DNA from: Massilia oculi
GTDB taxonomy: Bacteria; Pseudomonadota; Gammaproteobacteria; Burkholderiales; Burkholderiaceae_D
Length of the DNA: 64,000 bases
NCBI RefSeq assembly: GCF_003143515.1
Contig: NZ_CP029343.1
Location: 2,418,001 to 2,482,000, forward strand
Direction: 5' to 3'
In this document: one piece after another, positions 1-8,175 of the stretch
Position numbering within the stretch: the first letter of the stretch is position 1
Layout of the letters: each line of letters begins with the position of its first letter
Program-made: the position numbers and the translations under genes
Notes under the pieces: model-generated
The model's database searches: none
Told to the model about the DNA's origin: nothing
Seen by the model: only the letters and a program-made list of their open reading frames with translations

Positions 1-42
1 TATCGCGCCTATGCCGGCGAAAGGCTGGCCGGCGAACCCTGA
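1..42 (+). CDS. C-terminal tail of an upstream gene (partial)
   Basis: The first 42 bases read as an open frame ending in TGA at 40-42 (last residues YRAYAGERLAGEP). The next gene starts 31 bases later behind its own Shine-Dalgarno, so this could be the end of a co-directional upstream gene. Only 13 residues are visible and no family can be assigned. It may be a chance open frame. Confidence 0.35.
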   Translation, partial: YRAYAGERLAGEP

Positions 43-73
43 ACCGGGACTCCCATCACGACGAGGAGACGCA

Positions 74-1318
74 ATGCAGAGAAGAGATTTCATCGGCAGC
101 CTGGCGGCGGGCGCCGCGCTCGGTAGCCTGTCCATGCCGGCAACCGCGGCCACCACGGGGAGCGACCGCGCTTACATGGCCGGCCTGCTGCAAAAGATGG
201 CCGAGCCGGTGCTGTCGACCATGGCGCGCGGCGAGCTGAAAAAGCGTTTCGCGCTGGAGGTCAGCCCGACCTGGGATGGACGCGACAGGAACGTCGCCTA
301 CCTGGAGTGCTTCGGCCGCCTGATCGCCGGCGTCGCCCCCTGGCTGGCGCTGCCGGACGACGCCAGTCCGGAAGGCAAGGTTCGCGCGCGCCTGCGCCAG
401 CAGGCGCTGCAGAGCTATGTGCACTCGGTCGACCCGAAGAGTCCCGACTACCTGGCCTGGCGCGGACATGGCCAGGCGCTGGTCGACTCGGCCTACTTCA
501 CCAATGCGCTGATGCGCGCGCCGAAGGCCCTGTGGGAGCCGCTCGACACGACCACCAGGAAGCGCATCGTCGCCGAGATCAAGGGACTGCGCCGGATCGA
601 GCCGCCCTATATCAACTGGCTGTTGTTCGCGGCGATGAACGAAGCCTGGCTGCTGTCGGTCGGCGAGGAAGCCGACCCGCTGCGCACCAATATCGCGATC
701 CGCAAGATCAACGAATGGTATGTGGGCGACGGCTGGATCAAGGATGGCGAATCCTTCCATTTCGACTACTACAGCTCCTTCGTGATGTACCCGATGCTGC
801 TCGAGATCCTCGAAGTGCTCGAACGCCATAACGCGCCGTTCTGGAACGGCAAGCCGGCCGAGCTGCGCGCCCAGGCCCTCAAGCGCGTCCAGCGCTACGG
901 CGAGCACCTGGAGCGCTTCATCTCGCCGCAAGGAACCTTCCCGCCGATCGGCCGCTCGCTGACCTACCGCAGCGCCGCTTTCCAGCCGCTGGCCCTGCTG
1001 GCCTGGCGCAAGCAGCTGCCGCCAAACCTTCCCGAAGGCCAGGTGCGCGCGGCGCTGCAGGCGGTGCACCAGGCCTTGTACACCGCTCCCGGCAACTTCA
1101 CCGACGACGGCTACCTCACCATCGGCTTCGCCGGCCACCAGCCGGAGCTGGGCGACTGGTATTCCAACAACGGCAGCATGTACATCGCCTCCGCCAGCTT
1201 CCTGGCGCTGGGCCTGCCGGCCGACGATTCCTACTGGACCAGCCCGGCCCAGGACTGGACCCAGAAGAAGGCCTTCAGCGGCGCCAGGTTCCGCAAGGAC
1301 TACCCGGTCGATTACTGA
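74..1318 (+). CDS. Tat-exported DUF2264 family protein
   Basis: A 414-residue protein. I chose the ATG at 74 because GAGGAG lies just before it and the protein then begins with a twin-arginine signal (MQRRDFIGSLAAGAALGSL, ending near ATAA), so it is probably exported folded to the periplasm. The body matches the DUF2264 family: conserved WDGRDRN and YLECFGR near the start, an aromatic GDGWIKDGESFHFDYY stretch in the middle, and PPIGRSLTYR later. DUF2264 proteins are predicted alpha/alpha-barrel, glycan-active proteins often found in polysaccharide-degradation loci; some relatives are described as glycoside hydrolases. The substrate cannot be read from the sequence. The stop overlaps the convergent response-regulator gene by 7 bases. 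Confidence 0.85.
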   Translation: MQRRDFIGSLAAGAALGSLSMPATAATTGSDRAYMAGLLQKMAEPVLSTMARGELKKRFALEVSPTWDGRDRNVAYLECFGRLIAGVAPWLALPDDASPEGKVRARLRQQALQSYVHSVDPKSPDYLAWRGHGQALVDSAYFTNALMRAPKALWEPLDTTTRKRIVAEIKGLRRIEPPYINWLLFAAMNEAWLLSVGEEADPLRTNIAIRKINEWYVGDGWIKDGESFHFDYYSSFVMYPMLLEILEVLERHNAPFWNGKPAELRAQALKRVQRYGEHLERFISPQGTFPPIGRSLTYRSAAFQPLALLAWRKQLPPNLPEGQVRAALQAVHQALYTAPGNFTDDGYLTIGFAGHQPELGDWYSNNGSMYIASASFLALGLPADDSYWTSPAQDWTQKKAFSGARFRKDYPVDY

Positions 1319-3105
1319 ACGGCGCTGACCTTGGGCGCCGCGGCCTCTTCCTCCTGGGCTTGCAGCGCATCCGGGACCGGCTCGGCGGGCTCGGGTTTCG
1401 GCTGCAAAGCACTCAGCTGCTCCATCAGCTGCGCGAAGCGCTGCTGGCCCGGCTGCATCCGGTCGACGTGCTCCAGCACATCGCGCGCCTCCTCATCCAG
1501 CTCGGGCTCGTAGCCGCGTTGCTGCATGTGCGAGATCAGGATCTGCACCGCGTTGAACAGCACCCGGACGTTGTCCGGCAGCCGCTCGCGCGCCTTGCGC
1601 ATCCACTTGACGGCGTCCGGCAGCTTGCCGGTCTTCCACAGCACCACGCCCTGGTTCATCAGGTCCACCGCCTCCTTGCGCGCGGTGCGGATGATGAGCG
1701 CGCCCTCGTCGTGCAGGCGCGCGCGGTCGAATATCTTCTGCACTTCGTCCTGCAGCAGCGTGTTGTCGTGGTTGTTGCGGATCACGTGGGCCAGCACCTC
1801 GTTGGGCGTGCCCTTGACGCCGACCGCGAACAGCAGGGTCGCCATCTCGATGCAGATCGCGGTGCCGGGCCGCTTGGGATCGGCCTGCAGCATCGCATCG
1901 AGCTCGTCGCCGGCGCGGCGCGCGTTCAGGTAGTCGCCGCTCTCGTGGTAAACGTGGCCTTCGGTGATCTTCGCGCGCAGCACCATGTGTTCGTGCTCGC
2001 TGCCGAATTCACGCTGGGCCAGCAGGAGCAGCTGCAGCGCATCCTTGGTATTGCCTTTCAGGCCGCACACGCGCGCCAGGCCGAGGTAGTCGTCGGGCGC
2101 CTTGCGGATCGAATACTCGCCGATCACCAGGCATTTGCGGAAGGCCTTCTCGGCCATCGGCACGTTCCCCAGGCGCAGCGCGGCCTGGCCCAGGTGGCGC
2201 TGGCGCGGCACCGAGTTGGGCGACAGCTTGGCCGCGCGCTCGAGCACCGCGGCCGCCTCTTCGTGCTGGCCCATGCCCTGGTAGGCGCGCGCCAGCTGGT
2301 CATAGGCGTCGATGTAGTGGCGGTTCTCGGCGATCACGGTCTGGAACATCTGGCGCGCCTGCTCGAAATCGCCGTCGGCCATGCGGATCTTGCCCAGGCC
2401 CGCGCGCGCCCAGTGGTATTCGCGCTGGGCCAGCACTTGCTCGTACACTTCGCGCGCGCGCGCCGGCTGGCCGCTACGCTCCAGCATGCGCGCCTTCATG
2501 CGCAGCAGCTCGATCACGTGCACCCGGTTGGCGGCGATCTGCTCGTCGCACAGGCGCGCCGCGCGCAGGTAGTCCTTCTCGATGAAGGCCTGGTCGATCA
2601 GGCGGAAGATCTGCTTGCGCCGCCACACCCGGTTCAGGCGCGTGAGCAGCACGCCCTCGGTGATCGGTTTCACCAGATAGGCGTCCGGCTGGTGCTCGGC
2701 CGCGCCCATCACCGACTCCACGCTCTTCTCGGCCGAGACCATCACGAACACCGACGACGGCATCAGGAGATGGCGCATGCGCGCTTCTTCCAGCACCTGC
2801 TGGCCGTTCTTGCCCTCGCCCAGGTTGTAGTCGCACAGCACCACGTCGTAGCGCAGCTTGTTGAGCAGGCCCATGGCTTCGCCGCCGCTGGACGCCTGGT
2901 CGATATTCCTGGCGCCCAGGCTGCGCAGGCTCTCGCGCAGCAGCTGGCGGATGCCGACGAAGTCGTCGACGATCAGGTAGTGCTTGCTGGCCCAGTCGAT
3001 CTCTTCCAGCACCTTGGGCTTGGACACGGCCGGCGCGGCCGGCTTGGCGTCCGTTTTTGCGTCCGGCTGGGCGTCCGGTTTTGCGGGGGCGGCGGGCGTG
3101 TTCAT
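1312..3105 (-). CDS. Response regulator with TPR repeats
   Basis: A 597-residue cytoplasmic protein. After a 40-residue Ala/Pro/Lys-rich N-terminus comes a CheY-like receiver: acidic pair D47-D48 (LIVDDF), phospho-acceptor D92 (VVLCDYNL) and K146 (AYLVKPI). The remaining ~430 residues are helical TPR-like repeats (for example AREVYEQVLAQREYHWARAG and AYDQLARAYQGMGQHEEAA), with a Pro/Glu-rich tail. There is no DNA-binding domain, so output is probably through protein-protein contact. Its ATG overlaps the stop of the histidine kinase gene as ATGA, so the two are translationally coupled and very likely partners. The frame stays open upstream to 4002, but that part overlaps the kinase and is not coding. 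Confidence 0.88.
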   Translation of the reverse strand: MNTPAAPAKPDAQPDAKTDAKPAAPAVSKPKVLEEIDWASKHYLIVDDFVGIRQLLRESLRSLGARNIDQASSGGEAMGLLNKLRYDVVLCDYNLGEGKNGQQVLEEARMRHLLMPSSVFVMVSAEKSVESVMGAAEHQPDAYLVKPITEGVLLTRLNRVWRRKQIFRLIDQAFIEKDYLRAARLCDEQIAANRVHVIELLRMKARMLERSGQPARAREVYEQVLAQREYHWARAGLGKIRMADGDFEQARQMFQTVIAENRHYIDAYDQLARAYQGMGQHEEAAAVLERAAKLSPNSVPRQRHLGQAALRLGNVPMAEKAFRKCLVIGEYSIRKAPDDYLGLARVCGLKGNTKDALQLLLLAQREFGSEHEHMVLRAKITEGHVYHESGDYLNARRAGDELDAMLQADPKRPGTAICIEMATLLFAVGVKGTPNEVLAHVIRNNHDNTLLQDEVQKIFDRARLHDEGALIIRTARKEAVDLMNQGVVLWKTGKLPDAVKWMRKARERLPDNVRVLFNAVQILISHMQQRGYEPELDEEARDVLEHVDRMQPGQQRFAQLMEQLSALQPKPEPAEPVPDALQAQEEEAAAPKVSAVQ

Positions 3106-3803
3106 GGCAGGGTCAGGATGAAGCAGCCACCGCCGAGCGGGCCGCCGTTTTCGAGCCGCACCGCGCCGGACCGCTCGCGGTGGCGGTGCATGCGCGCCAC
3201 CTCGCCCGAGAAGTACAGGCCCAGGCCCGCGCTGTTGGTGAGAAAGTTGACGCCGCTGTCGCCGCTGCCCGGCGTGCCCGCCGCCAGCAGCGCGGGCGGA
3301 AAGCCGGCGCCATTGTCTTCGACCCGGATCTCGAGAACGCCGTCGACTTCGCGCGCCGACAGGCGGATGCGGTCGCGCGTGTAATGCAGCGCGTTGTTGA
3401 CGGCGTGCGAGACCACGCCCACGATCAGGTCTTCGTCGACATGGGCGATCAGTTCGGGATCGACGTCGAGTTCCAGGGCCACGCCGCGCGACTCCAGCAG
3501 CACGCGCTCGAGCGCCACCACCTGCTCGACCAGCTGACCCACTTCGATCGGCTGGACGTCGAACGGATAGCCGGGCTTGCCGACCTGCTTGTACAGCGCC
3601 AGCAGCTGCATCAGGTTGTCGTTCAGGCGGCGCGTCTGGTACAGCATCTGCGCCATCTGGGCGTACGCCTTCTCGGTCTCGGGCGAGGCGCCGTCGAGCA
3701 GGCGTTCGAGCGTGCCGGACAGGACGCTGATCGAGTTCTTCATGTCGTGCGCGGTGGACGCCAGGAACAGGAACAGCTCGGGCGAGTGGTGAGAATCTTC
3801 CAT
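3102..3803 (-). CDS. Soluble sensor histidine kinase
   Basis: A 233-residue kinase with no membrane segment and no recognisable input domain. The phospho-acceptor is H19 in STAHDMKNSI; the ATP-binding domain shows the N box (HAVNNALHY, ~133-141), G1 (VEDNGAGF, ~161-168) and G2 (GLGLYF). With so little N-terminus, sensing is probably done by a partner or the kinase acts as a relay. AAGGG precedes the ATG. It is the first gene of a two-gene unit with the TPR response regulator, overlapping it by 4 bases. The signal and physiological role are unknown. Confidence 0.88.
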   Translation of the reverse strand: MEDSHHSPELFLFLASTAHDMKNSISVLSGTLERLLDGASPETEKAYAQMAQMLYQTRRLNDNLMQLLALYKQVGKPGYPFDVQPIEVGQLVEQVVALERVLLESRGVALELDVDPELIAHVDEDLIVGVVSHAVNNALHYTRDRIRLSAREVDGVLEIRVEDNGAGFPPALLAAGTPGSGDSGVNFLTNSAGLGLYFSGEVARMHRHRERSGAVRLENGGPLGGGCFILTLP

Positions 3804-3916
3804 CCGGACAGGCCCTTTCGGCCAAAAAAGTTGCTACCAGTAAATTATACCCGCAGGCATTCCAGAGTTTGGCCGCACACGCCGATTCCGCGCGCACGTT
3901 TGCGGCGGCGCAACGG

Positions 3917-5617
3917 TCAAGGACCGATATCCGTGGCGTTCGGAACAGGGTGGCGACTGTTGCGCCGTGCGCGCAACACGAACCGGGCCGGATCGAGCGC
4001 ATCGACCAGGACCATCTCGAGCGGCAGCGGCTCGCCTTCCAGCTGGGCGGCCAGCAGCTCGGCGGCCAGCGGCGCCCAGATCAGGCCGCGCGAGGCATAG
4101 CCCAGCAAGCCGTACAGGCCCGAATGGCGCGGCACGTCGCGCAATCTTTCGGTGGCGCCGGCGGCGGCGAAGTCCGGCAGGCGGCCGACCAGGGGCAGGC
4201 GGTCCGGCGCCACGCAGCGGAAACCCACCCTGCCCGCCAGCGGTGCGCCCTCGGCGGCGTGCGCATCGGCTACCAGGCCGCGCAGGCGCGCCACGTTCTC
4301 TTCCTGGCTGGCGGCGCGCAACTGCGAATCGTCGTCCAGGTCATAGGTGGCGCCGGCGCAGGTGACGCCATGGGCGGACGGCGTCAGGTAGGCTTCGCGG
4401 CACAGGACCAGCGGCAGTTGGGGAGCGTACTGCGGCGCCAGGTGCGTCACCTGCCCGCGCAGCGCCTGCAGCGGCAGCTCACGGGTCTGCACCATCTTGC
4501 GCGCGCCGGCGCCGCTGGCCAGCAACACGGTCGGCGCCTGGCCGATGACATTGCCATCGCCGCCGCGCGCCTGCCATTCGTCGCCCTTGCGCTCCAGGCT
4601 CGCCAAGCCGGCGCCGAAGCGCCGCGTCAGGAGGTCGCCGCAGGACGCCAGCAGCGCCTCGCACACGCTGCCCGGTCGCGCCCAGCCGCCCTGCGGGAAC
4701 AACCAGCCGCCATCCGGCGCGGGCAGGCCGAGCAGCGCTTCGGCCTCCAGTGGCTCGAGCCAGCGCGCGAAGTCGGGCGGCAGCTTGCCGTCGCCGGCGA
4801 TCGCGCGCGAGACGGCCGCGTGGCCGGCATCGCGCGCCAGCTGCAGCACGCCGCACCCGTCGCCGTCGAAGGCATGGCCGACGCCGCCCAGCTGCTCCCA
4901 CAGGCGCAGCGCGTACAGGTAGGCGGCGCGCGTCAGCCGGGTCGGGATATTGTCGTCGCGCGAGAGCAGCGGCATGAAGATGCCGGCCAGGTTGCCCGAC
5001 GCTTCCATCGCCACCTGCGGATGACGTTCGATCAGCGTGACCTGCCAGCCGCGCGCGCACAGGCGCGCGGCCGCGGCGCAGCCGGCCAGGCCGGCGCCCA
5101 GCACCAACGCGCGCCGGTCCGGTTCCGGCGTCGACGGCAGGCGCGGCTTGCGGGTCGAGAAGGTCGCCCCATCGCCATCGAAGGCGAATCCCTGTGCGCT
5201 CAGGGCCGCGCGCTGTTCGCTATCGAGGCCCTGCGCTTGCAGTCGCGCGCCCAGCGCCGTCAGGCGCGCGAGAGGACGGACGAAGGCCGTGCCCTGCGCG
5301 CCGTGCAGGCGGATGAAATCGGGATGCGCATTCAGTTCGGCCAGCGCGGTCTCGAGCGGCGCTGACAGCAGGTCGAGCGTGACGTTGTCGTCGTCCTGCG
5401 GGATGCGGTGAAAGCCCGGCTGCAAGGCGCCGGTGAGCGCCACCACGTGCAGGTGCGCAGGTCGCTGCGCATCCAGACGCCAGGCCGCGACCAGGGCGGC
5501 GAAGCGGCTGCCGTCGCCATGGTCGCTGTCGAAGACGGTATAGCGCGCGCGGCCGCGCCAGTGGTCCTGCACATGCATGTCAGCGGCGCCTGCTGCGGCA
5601 GTGGCACTCGCGGTCAT
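3917..5617 (-). CDS. mnmC: MnmC, FAD-dependent tRNA cmnm5U34 oxidoreductase half
   Basis: MnmC's C-terminal domain oxidises 5-carboxymethylaminomethyl-uridine at the tRNA wobble base to 5-aminomethyl-uridine. The FAD Rossmann motif (ALVLGAGLAGCAAAARL) and the DAO-type C-terminus (YGLLGYASRGLIWAPLAAEL) are clear. In two-domain MnmC the N-terminal half is a methyltransferase. Here only its opening is recognisable (HWRGRARYTVF, AHLHVVAL), followed by about 90 residues without the expected DGFAP-type catalytic motif, so the methyltransferase looks degenerate. I use the ATG at 5617, which overlaps tag by 38 bases; ATG 5578, one base past the tag stop, is an alternative and neither has a strong Shine-Dalgarno. 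It ends a soxR-antitoxin-tag-mnmC run. Confidence 0.87.
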   Translation of the reverse strand: MTASATAAAGAADMHVQDHWRGRARYTVFDSDHGDGSRFAALVAAWRLDAQRPAHLHVVALTGALQPGFHRIPQDDDNVTLDLLSAPLETALAELNAHPDFIRLHGAQGTAFVRPLARLTALGARLQAQGLDSEQRAALSAQGFAFDGDGATFSTRKPRLPSTPEPDRRALVLGAGLAGCAAAARLCARGWQVTLIERHPQVAMEASGNLAGIFMPLLSRDDNIPTRLTRAAYLYALRLWEQLGGVGHAFDGDGCGVLQLARDAGHAAVSRAIAGDGKLPPDFARWLEPLEAEALLGLPAPDGGWLFPQGGWARPGSVCEALLASCGDLLTRRFGAGLASLERKGDEWQARGGDGNVIGQAPTVLLASGAGARKMVQTRELPLQALRGQVTHLAPQYAPQLPLVLCREAYLTPSAHGVTCAGATYDLDDDSQLRAASQEENVARLRGLVADAHAAEGAPLAGRVGFRCVAPDRLPLVGRLPDFAAAGATERLRDVPRHSGLYGLLGYASRGLIWAPLAAELLAAQLEGEPLPLEMVLVDALDPARFVLRARRNSRHPVPNATDIGP

Positions 5618-6146
5618 GGTCGTCGACCAGGCCGATGCCCTGCATATAGGCATAGACGATCGTCGAGCCGACGAACTTGAAGCCGCGCCTGGCGAGATCC
5701 TTGGAGATGCGGTCGGACAGCTCGGTGCGCGCCGGGCGGGCGTGGTCCGGCCAGTCGTTGACGATCGGCTTGCCGTCGACGAAAGCCCACAGGTAGTCGT
5801 CGAGCGTCAGGCCCTGCTCGCGCAGCGCGAGATAGGCTTTGGCGTTGGTGATCGCGGCGGCGACCTTCAGGCGGTTGCGCACGATGCCGGGATTGAGCAG
5901 CAGCTCGGCCTTCTTGTCGTCATCGTAGGCGGCGATCTTTTCCGCATCCCAGCCGTCGAAGGCGGCGCGGTAGGTGTCGCGCTTGTTCAGGATGGTTTCC
6001 CACGACAGGCCGGCCTGCGCGCCTTCGAGGTTGAGCATCTCGAACAAGGTGTTCTCGTCGTGGCAGGGCACGCCCCACTCGTTGTCGTGGTAGGCGATGT
6101 AGCGCGGATTGGCCATATTGGCCCAGGAGCAGCGCTTGACCGTCAT
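5580..6146 (-). CDS. tag: DNA-3-methyladenine glycosylase I
   Basis: Tag removes 3-methyladenine from alkylated DNA, the first step of base-excision repair. The 188-residue protein has the family zinc ligands: a Cys in KRCSWA, a His in YHDNEWG, and His/Cys four residues apart near the C-terminus (DDHDREC). The NLEGAQAGLSWETIL block is characteristic. I take the ATG at 6146, which shares one base with the TGA of the preceding gene; a GTG one codon earlier is possible. Tight coupling to the small ParS-like gene and soxR suggests a stress-response transcription unit. Confidence 0.95.
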   Translation of the reverse strand: MTVKRCSWANMANPRYIAYHDNEWGVPCHDENTLFEMLNLEGAQAGLSWETILNKRDTYRAAFDGWDAEKIAAYDDDKKAELLLNPGIVRNRLKVAAAITNAKAYLALREQGLTLDDYLWAFVDGKPIVNDWPDHARPARTELSDRISKDLARRGFKFVGSTIVYAYMQGIGLVDDHDRECHCRSRRR

Positions 6147-6406
6147 CACGCCGCTCCCGGTGTTGCGCCGCGCAGGCAGGCCAGGACGTCGTCGGTATGG
6201 CCATCCGCCACCAGTTCGGCCGGCGTCCGTCCGTCCAGCGCCGGCTGGGGCGCCTTCATCCAGGCATCGGCGGCATCGTCATTTTTGAGCACCTTGCGCG
6301 CCTCGTGCATGACGGCGTAATAGGCCTGCGCCTTGCGCGAGTGGCCGTCGAAGCGCGCCTGGAGCGCGGCGATGGAGTCGGGGGAGAGGCGTTCGGAATC
6401 GGTCAT
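6146..6406 (-). CDS. MbcA/ParS (DUF2384)-like small protein
   Basis: An 86-residue protein whose second half (WMKAPQPALDGRTPAELVADG) matches the C-terminal antitoxin_9 region of MbcA/ParS/Xre antitoxins, which normally neutralise RES-domain NAD-degrading toxins. It lacks the Xre-type DNA-binding N-terminus, and no RES toxin lies next to it; the neighbours are soxR and tag. It may be an orphan antitoxin or a domesticated relative. It starts 10 bases after the soxR stop and its TGA overlaps the tag ATG, so it is almost certainly co-transcribed with both. Confidence 0.72.
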   Translation of the reverse strand: MTDSERLSPDSIAALQARFDGHSRKAQAYYAVMHEARKVLKNDDAADAWMKAPQPALDGRTPAELVADGHTDDVLACLRGATPGAA

Positions 6407-6416
6407 GGCGTCGCGC

Positions 6417-6917
6417 TCATGGCGTCGGCTTGCTGGTGGAGACCGCATCATACCCCGCCTCGGCCGGACGATCGAGGAACACGGCGCCGGCGCTGTCCTC
6501 GCCAAGCTTGTCGGCCGGGTTGCGCAGCGGGCAATCGGCGAGGGAAAGGCAGCCGCAGCCGATGCAGGTATCGAGTTCGTCGCGCAGCCGCTGAAGGCGC
6601 GCGATGCGCTCGTCGAGTTCCGCGCGCCAGCCTGCACCCAGCACCCGCCACTCCTTTGCGCTGATCGTGCGCCCTTCCGGCAGCCCGGCCAGGTTTTCCC
6701 GGATCGTCTCGAGCGGGATGCCGGTGCGCTGCGCCACCTTGATGATGGCGATGTGGCGCAGCACCTCGCGCGCATAACGGCGCTGGTTGCCGTCGGTGCG
6801 CCAGCCCTTAATCAGGCCTTTCGACTCATAGAAATGGATGGTGGAGACCGCCACACCGCTGCGGCGCGCCACTTCGCCCACGGTGAGGGCTTTCCTGTCG
6901 GGATCGATCGTCGTCAT
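6417..6917 (-). CDS. soxR: Redox-sensitive activator SoxR
   Basis: A MerR-family [2Fe-2S] regulator of 166 residues. The N-terminal winged helix ([20 protein letters not shown]) is followed by a dimerisation helix and the cluster site [12 protein letters not shown], the exact SoxR spacing of four cysteines. Oxidation of the cluster by redox-cycling compounds activates it. I use the ATG at 6917, giving the usual length; the longer frame to 6971 would run through the SoxR box at 6927-6944. That box sits in its own promoter, implying autoregulation of the soxR-parS-like-tag unit. Confidence 0.93.
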   Translation of the reverse strand: MTTIDPDRKALTVGEVARRSGVAVSTIHFYESKGLIKGWRTDGNQRRYAREVLRHIAIIKVAQRTGIPLETIRENLAGLPEGRTISAKEWRVLGAGWRAELDERIARLQRLRDELDTCIGCGCLSLADCPLRNPADKLGEDSAGAVFLDRPAEAGYDAVSTSKPTP

Positions 6918-6926
6918 TGCGCTTGA

Positions 6927-6944
6927 CCTCAAGTTAAGTTGAGA
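6927..6944. promoter_or_regulatory. SoxR box
   Basis: The 18-base CCTCAAGTTAAGTTGAGA differs only slightly from the known SoxR operator CCTCAAGTTAACTTGAGG. It lies 10 bases upstream of the soxR ATG. No convincing divergent gene starts on its other side, so it most likely serves soxR itself. Confidence 0.8.
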
Positions 6945-6971
6945 TTTTATACTTTTTCTCGCTCCCATCAC

Positions 6972-7398
6972 AACCAGGAAAAAAGTATGAGCAAAGAGAT
7001 GGACGACATACCCGCGAGCAGGACATCTTCCCCTCGCGACCAGAGTTTCTGATCTTCACAAGCCGAGCCTGCTCCACGCATGGTCGAGCCACGAAACCAG
7101 ATGCTTGAATTCGCTGAGCTTGCAGATGGTCCACTTCGGGGTGACGTCGTTGCCGACCTCTTGATATCGGCAGCGCTCGGCCAAGGGAGCAGGCTGGCGA
7201 TAGCATGCACAGGCGCGAGCGACATTCATCAGGGTCAGGTCTGACATTCAGGTCTGACATTCAGGTCTGACATTCAGGTCTGACATTCAGACACGGGCTC
7301 AGCTTTGATCTGTCCACGTCTGCCCAGCGGCGCAAGGCGCCATGCCACTTCAGCCCTCGGGCAGCTGCTCATCGCCAGCAACGGCAGGAAATCCGCGC
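6972..7398. other. Intergenic stretch with repeat remnants
   Basis: No supported gene. The left part has short open frames on the minus strand (to about 7247) that may be a remnant of a hypothetical gene. The right part contains four tandem copies of a 13-base unit, annotated separately. Confidence 0.5.
7237..7288. repeat. Four tandem copies of a 13-bp unit (AGGTCTGACATTC)
   Basis: Four head-to-tail copies at 7237-7249, 7250-7262, 7263-7275 and 7276-7288, identical to one another, then AGACACGGGCTCAG. The same GGGTCAGGTCTG(A/G)CA(T/C)TC followed by GACACGG sequence recurs at about 8420-8480 on the other side of the methyltransferase gene. It resembles a REP-type intergenic element rather than a CRISPR, because there are no spacers. 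Confidence 0.8.
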
Positions 7399-8175
7399 TC
7401 AGGGCTTCCGAAACACGATCGCATGCTGGATCGGCAGCGACCTGATGCTGCGTTCCCATTTCAGGCCATGCGCCGTGGCTTCACGCCGCACCTGCGTCTC
7501 GCTCATCTTATGCAGTGGCTTGATCGCGACTGCCGGATCCTCGGCGCGATATTCGACGAAGACGACACGCCCGCCCGGCTTGAGGGCGCTGACGATGCTG
7601 TCGAGGACTTCCGCGGGATAGGCGAGCTCATGATAGACATCGACCATGATTGCCAGGTCGACGCTGGCCGGCGGCAGTTTGACGGTGGTTTCGCTGCCAA
7701 GCACCGAGACCACGTTGCGCACGCCGCGCTTTGCCATCTGGCTGTCGAGCATGCCGATCATTTCAGGCTGCACGTCGACTGCATACACACGGCCGCCGGG
7801 CCCGACCTTTTTTGCCAGCTGCCAGGTGTAGTAGCCGGTGCCAGCGCCGATATCGGCCACCGTCATGCCGGGCGCCAGCGCAAGTTCACGCAAAAGCAGT
7901 TCCGGCCGCTCCTCGTGTGCGCGGCTTTCGCGCTCCAACCATTGCGCGCCCTGCCACCCCATCACGCCAGCAATCTCGCGACCCATATACCGTTTTCCGA
8001 TGCCATCCGGGCTGGCCACGACGCGCTCATAGCGCGTATCGGCGGCCACTGCCTGTGCCCCGGCTTCGATACTGGCCGATGACAGCAGCGCCAGCGCCGA
8101 CAGACAGGCCAGCAGGATGGGTAGGGCACGGCGGGGGTGGCTGGTGTCGCAATGGCTCGAGCGGGTGCGGTGCAT
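7399..8175 (-). CDS. Exported class I SAM-dependent methyltransferase
   Basis: A 258-residue protein from the ATG at 8175. It begins with a Sec-type signal (hydrophobic ILLACLSALALLSSA, Ala-rich cut region EAGAQA), unusual for a methyltransferase because SAM is cytoplasmic. The catalytic fold is intact: motif I VADIGAGTGYYTWQLA, acidic post-I (YAVDVQPEM), VDLAIMVDVYHELAYP and LKPGGRVVFVEY. Such exported Methyltransf_25 proteins occur in many proteobacteria with unknown substrates. The gene is bracketed by related short repeats, which suggests mobility or a recombination hotspot. Upstream extension to 8301 has no start support. Confidence 0.8.
   Translation of the reverse strand: MHRTRSSHCDTSHPRRALPILLACLSALALLSSASIEAGAQAVAADTRYERVVASPDGIGKRYMGREIAGVMGWQGAQWLERESRAHEERPELLLRELALAPGMTVADIGAGTGYYTWQLAKKVGPGGRVYAVDVQPEMIGMLDSQMAKRGVRNVVSVLGSETTVKLPPASVDLAIMVDVYHELAYPAEVLDSIVSALKPGGRVVFVEYRAEDPAVAIKPLHKMSETQVRREATAHGLKWERSIRSLPIQHAIVFRKP

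Noticed and set aside
7056..7247. Small minus-strand gene (about 63 codons)
   Set aside because: It ends inside the repeat cluster, has no Shine-Dalgarno and no recognisable family; at most a remnant.
7237..7288. CRISPR array
   Set aside because: The 13-base units abut with no spacers, and there are no cas genes.
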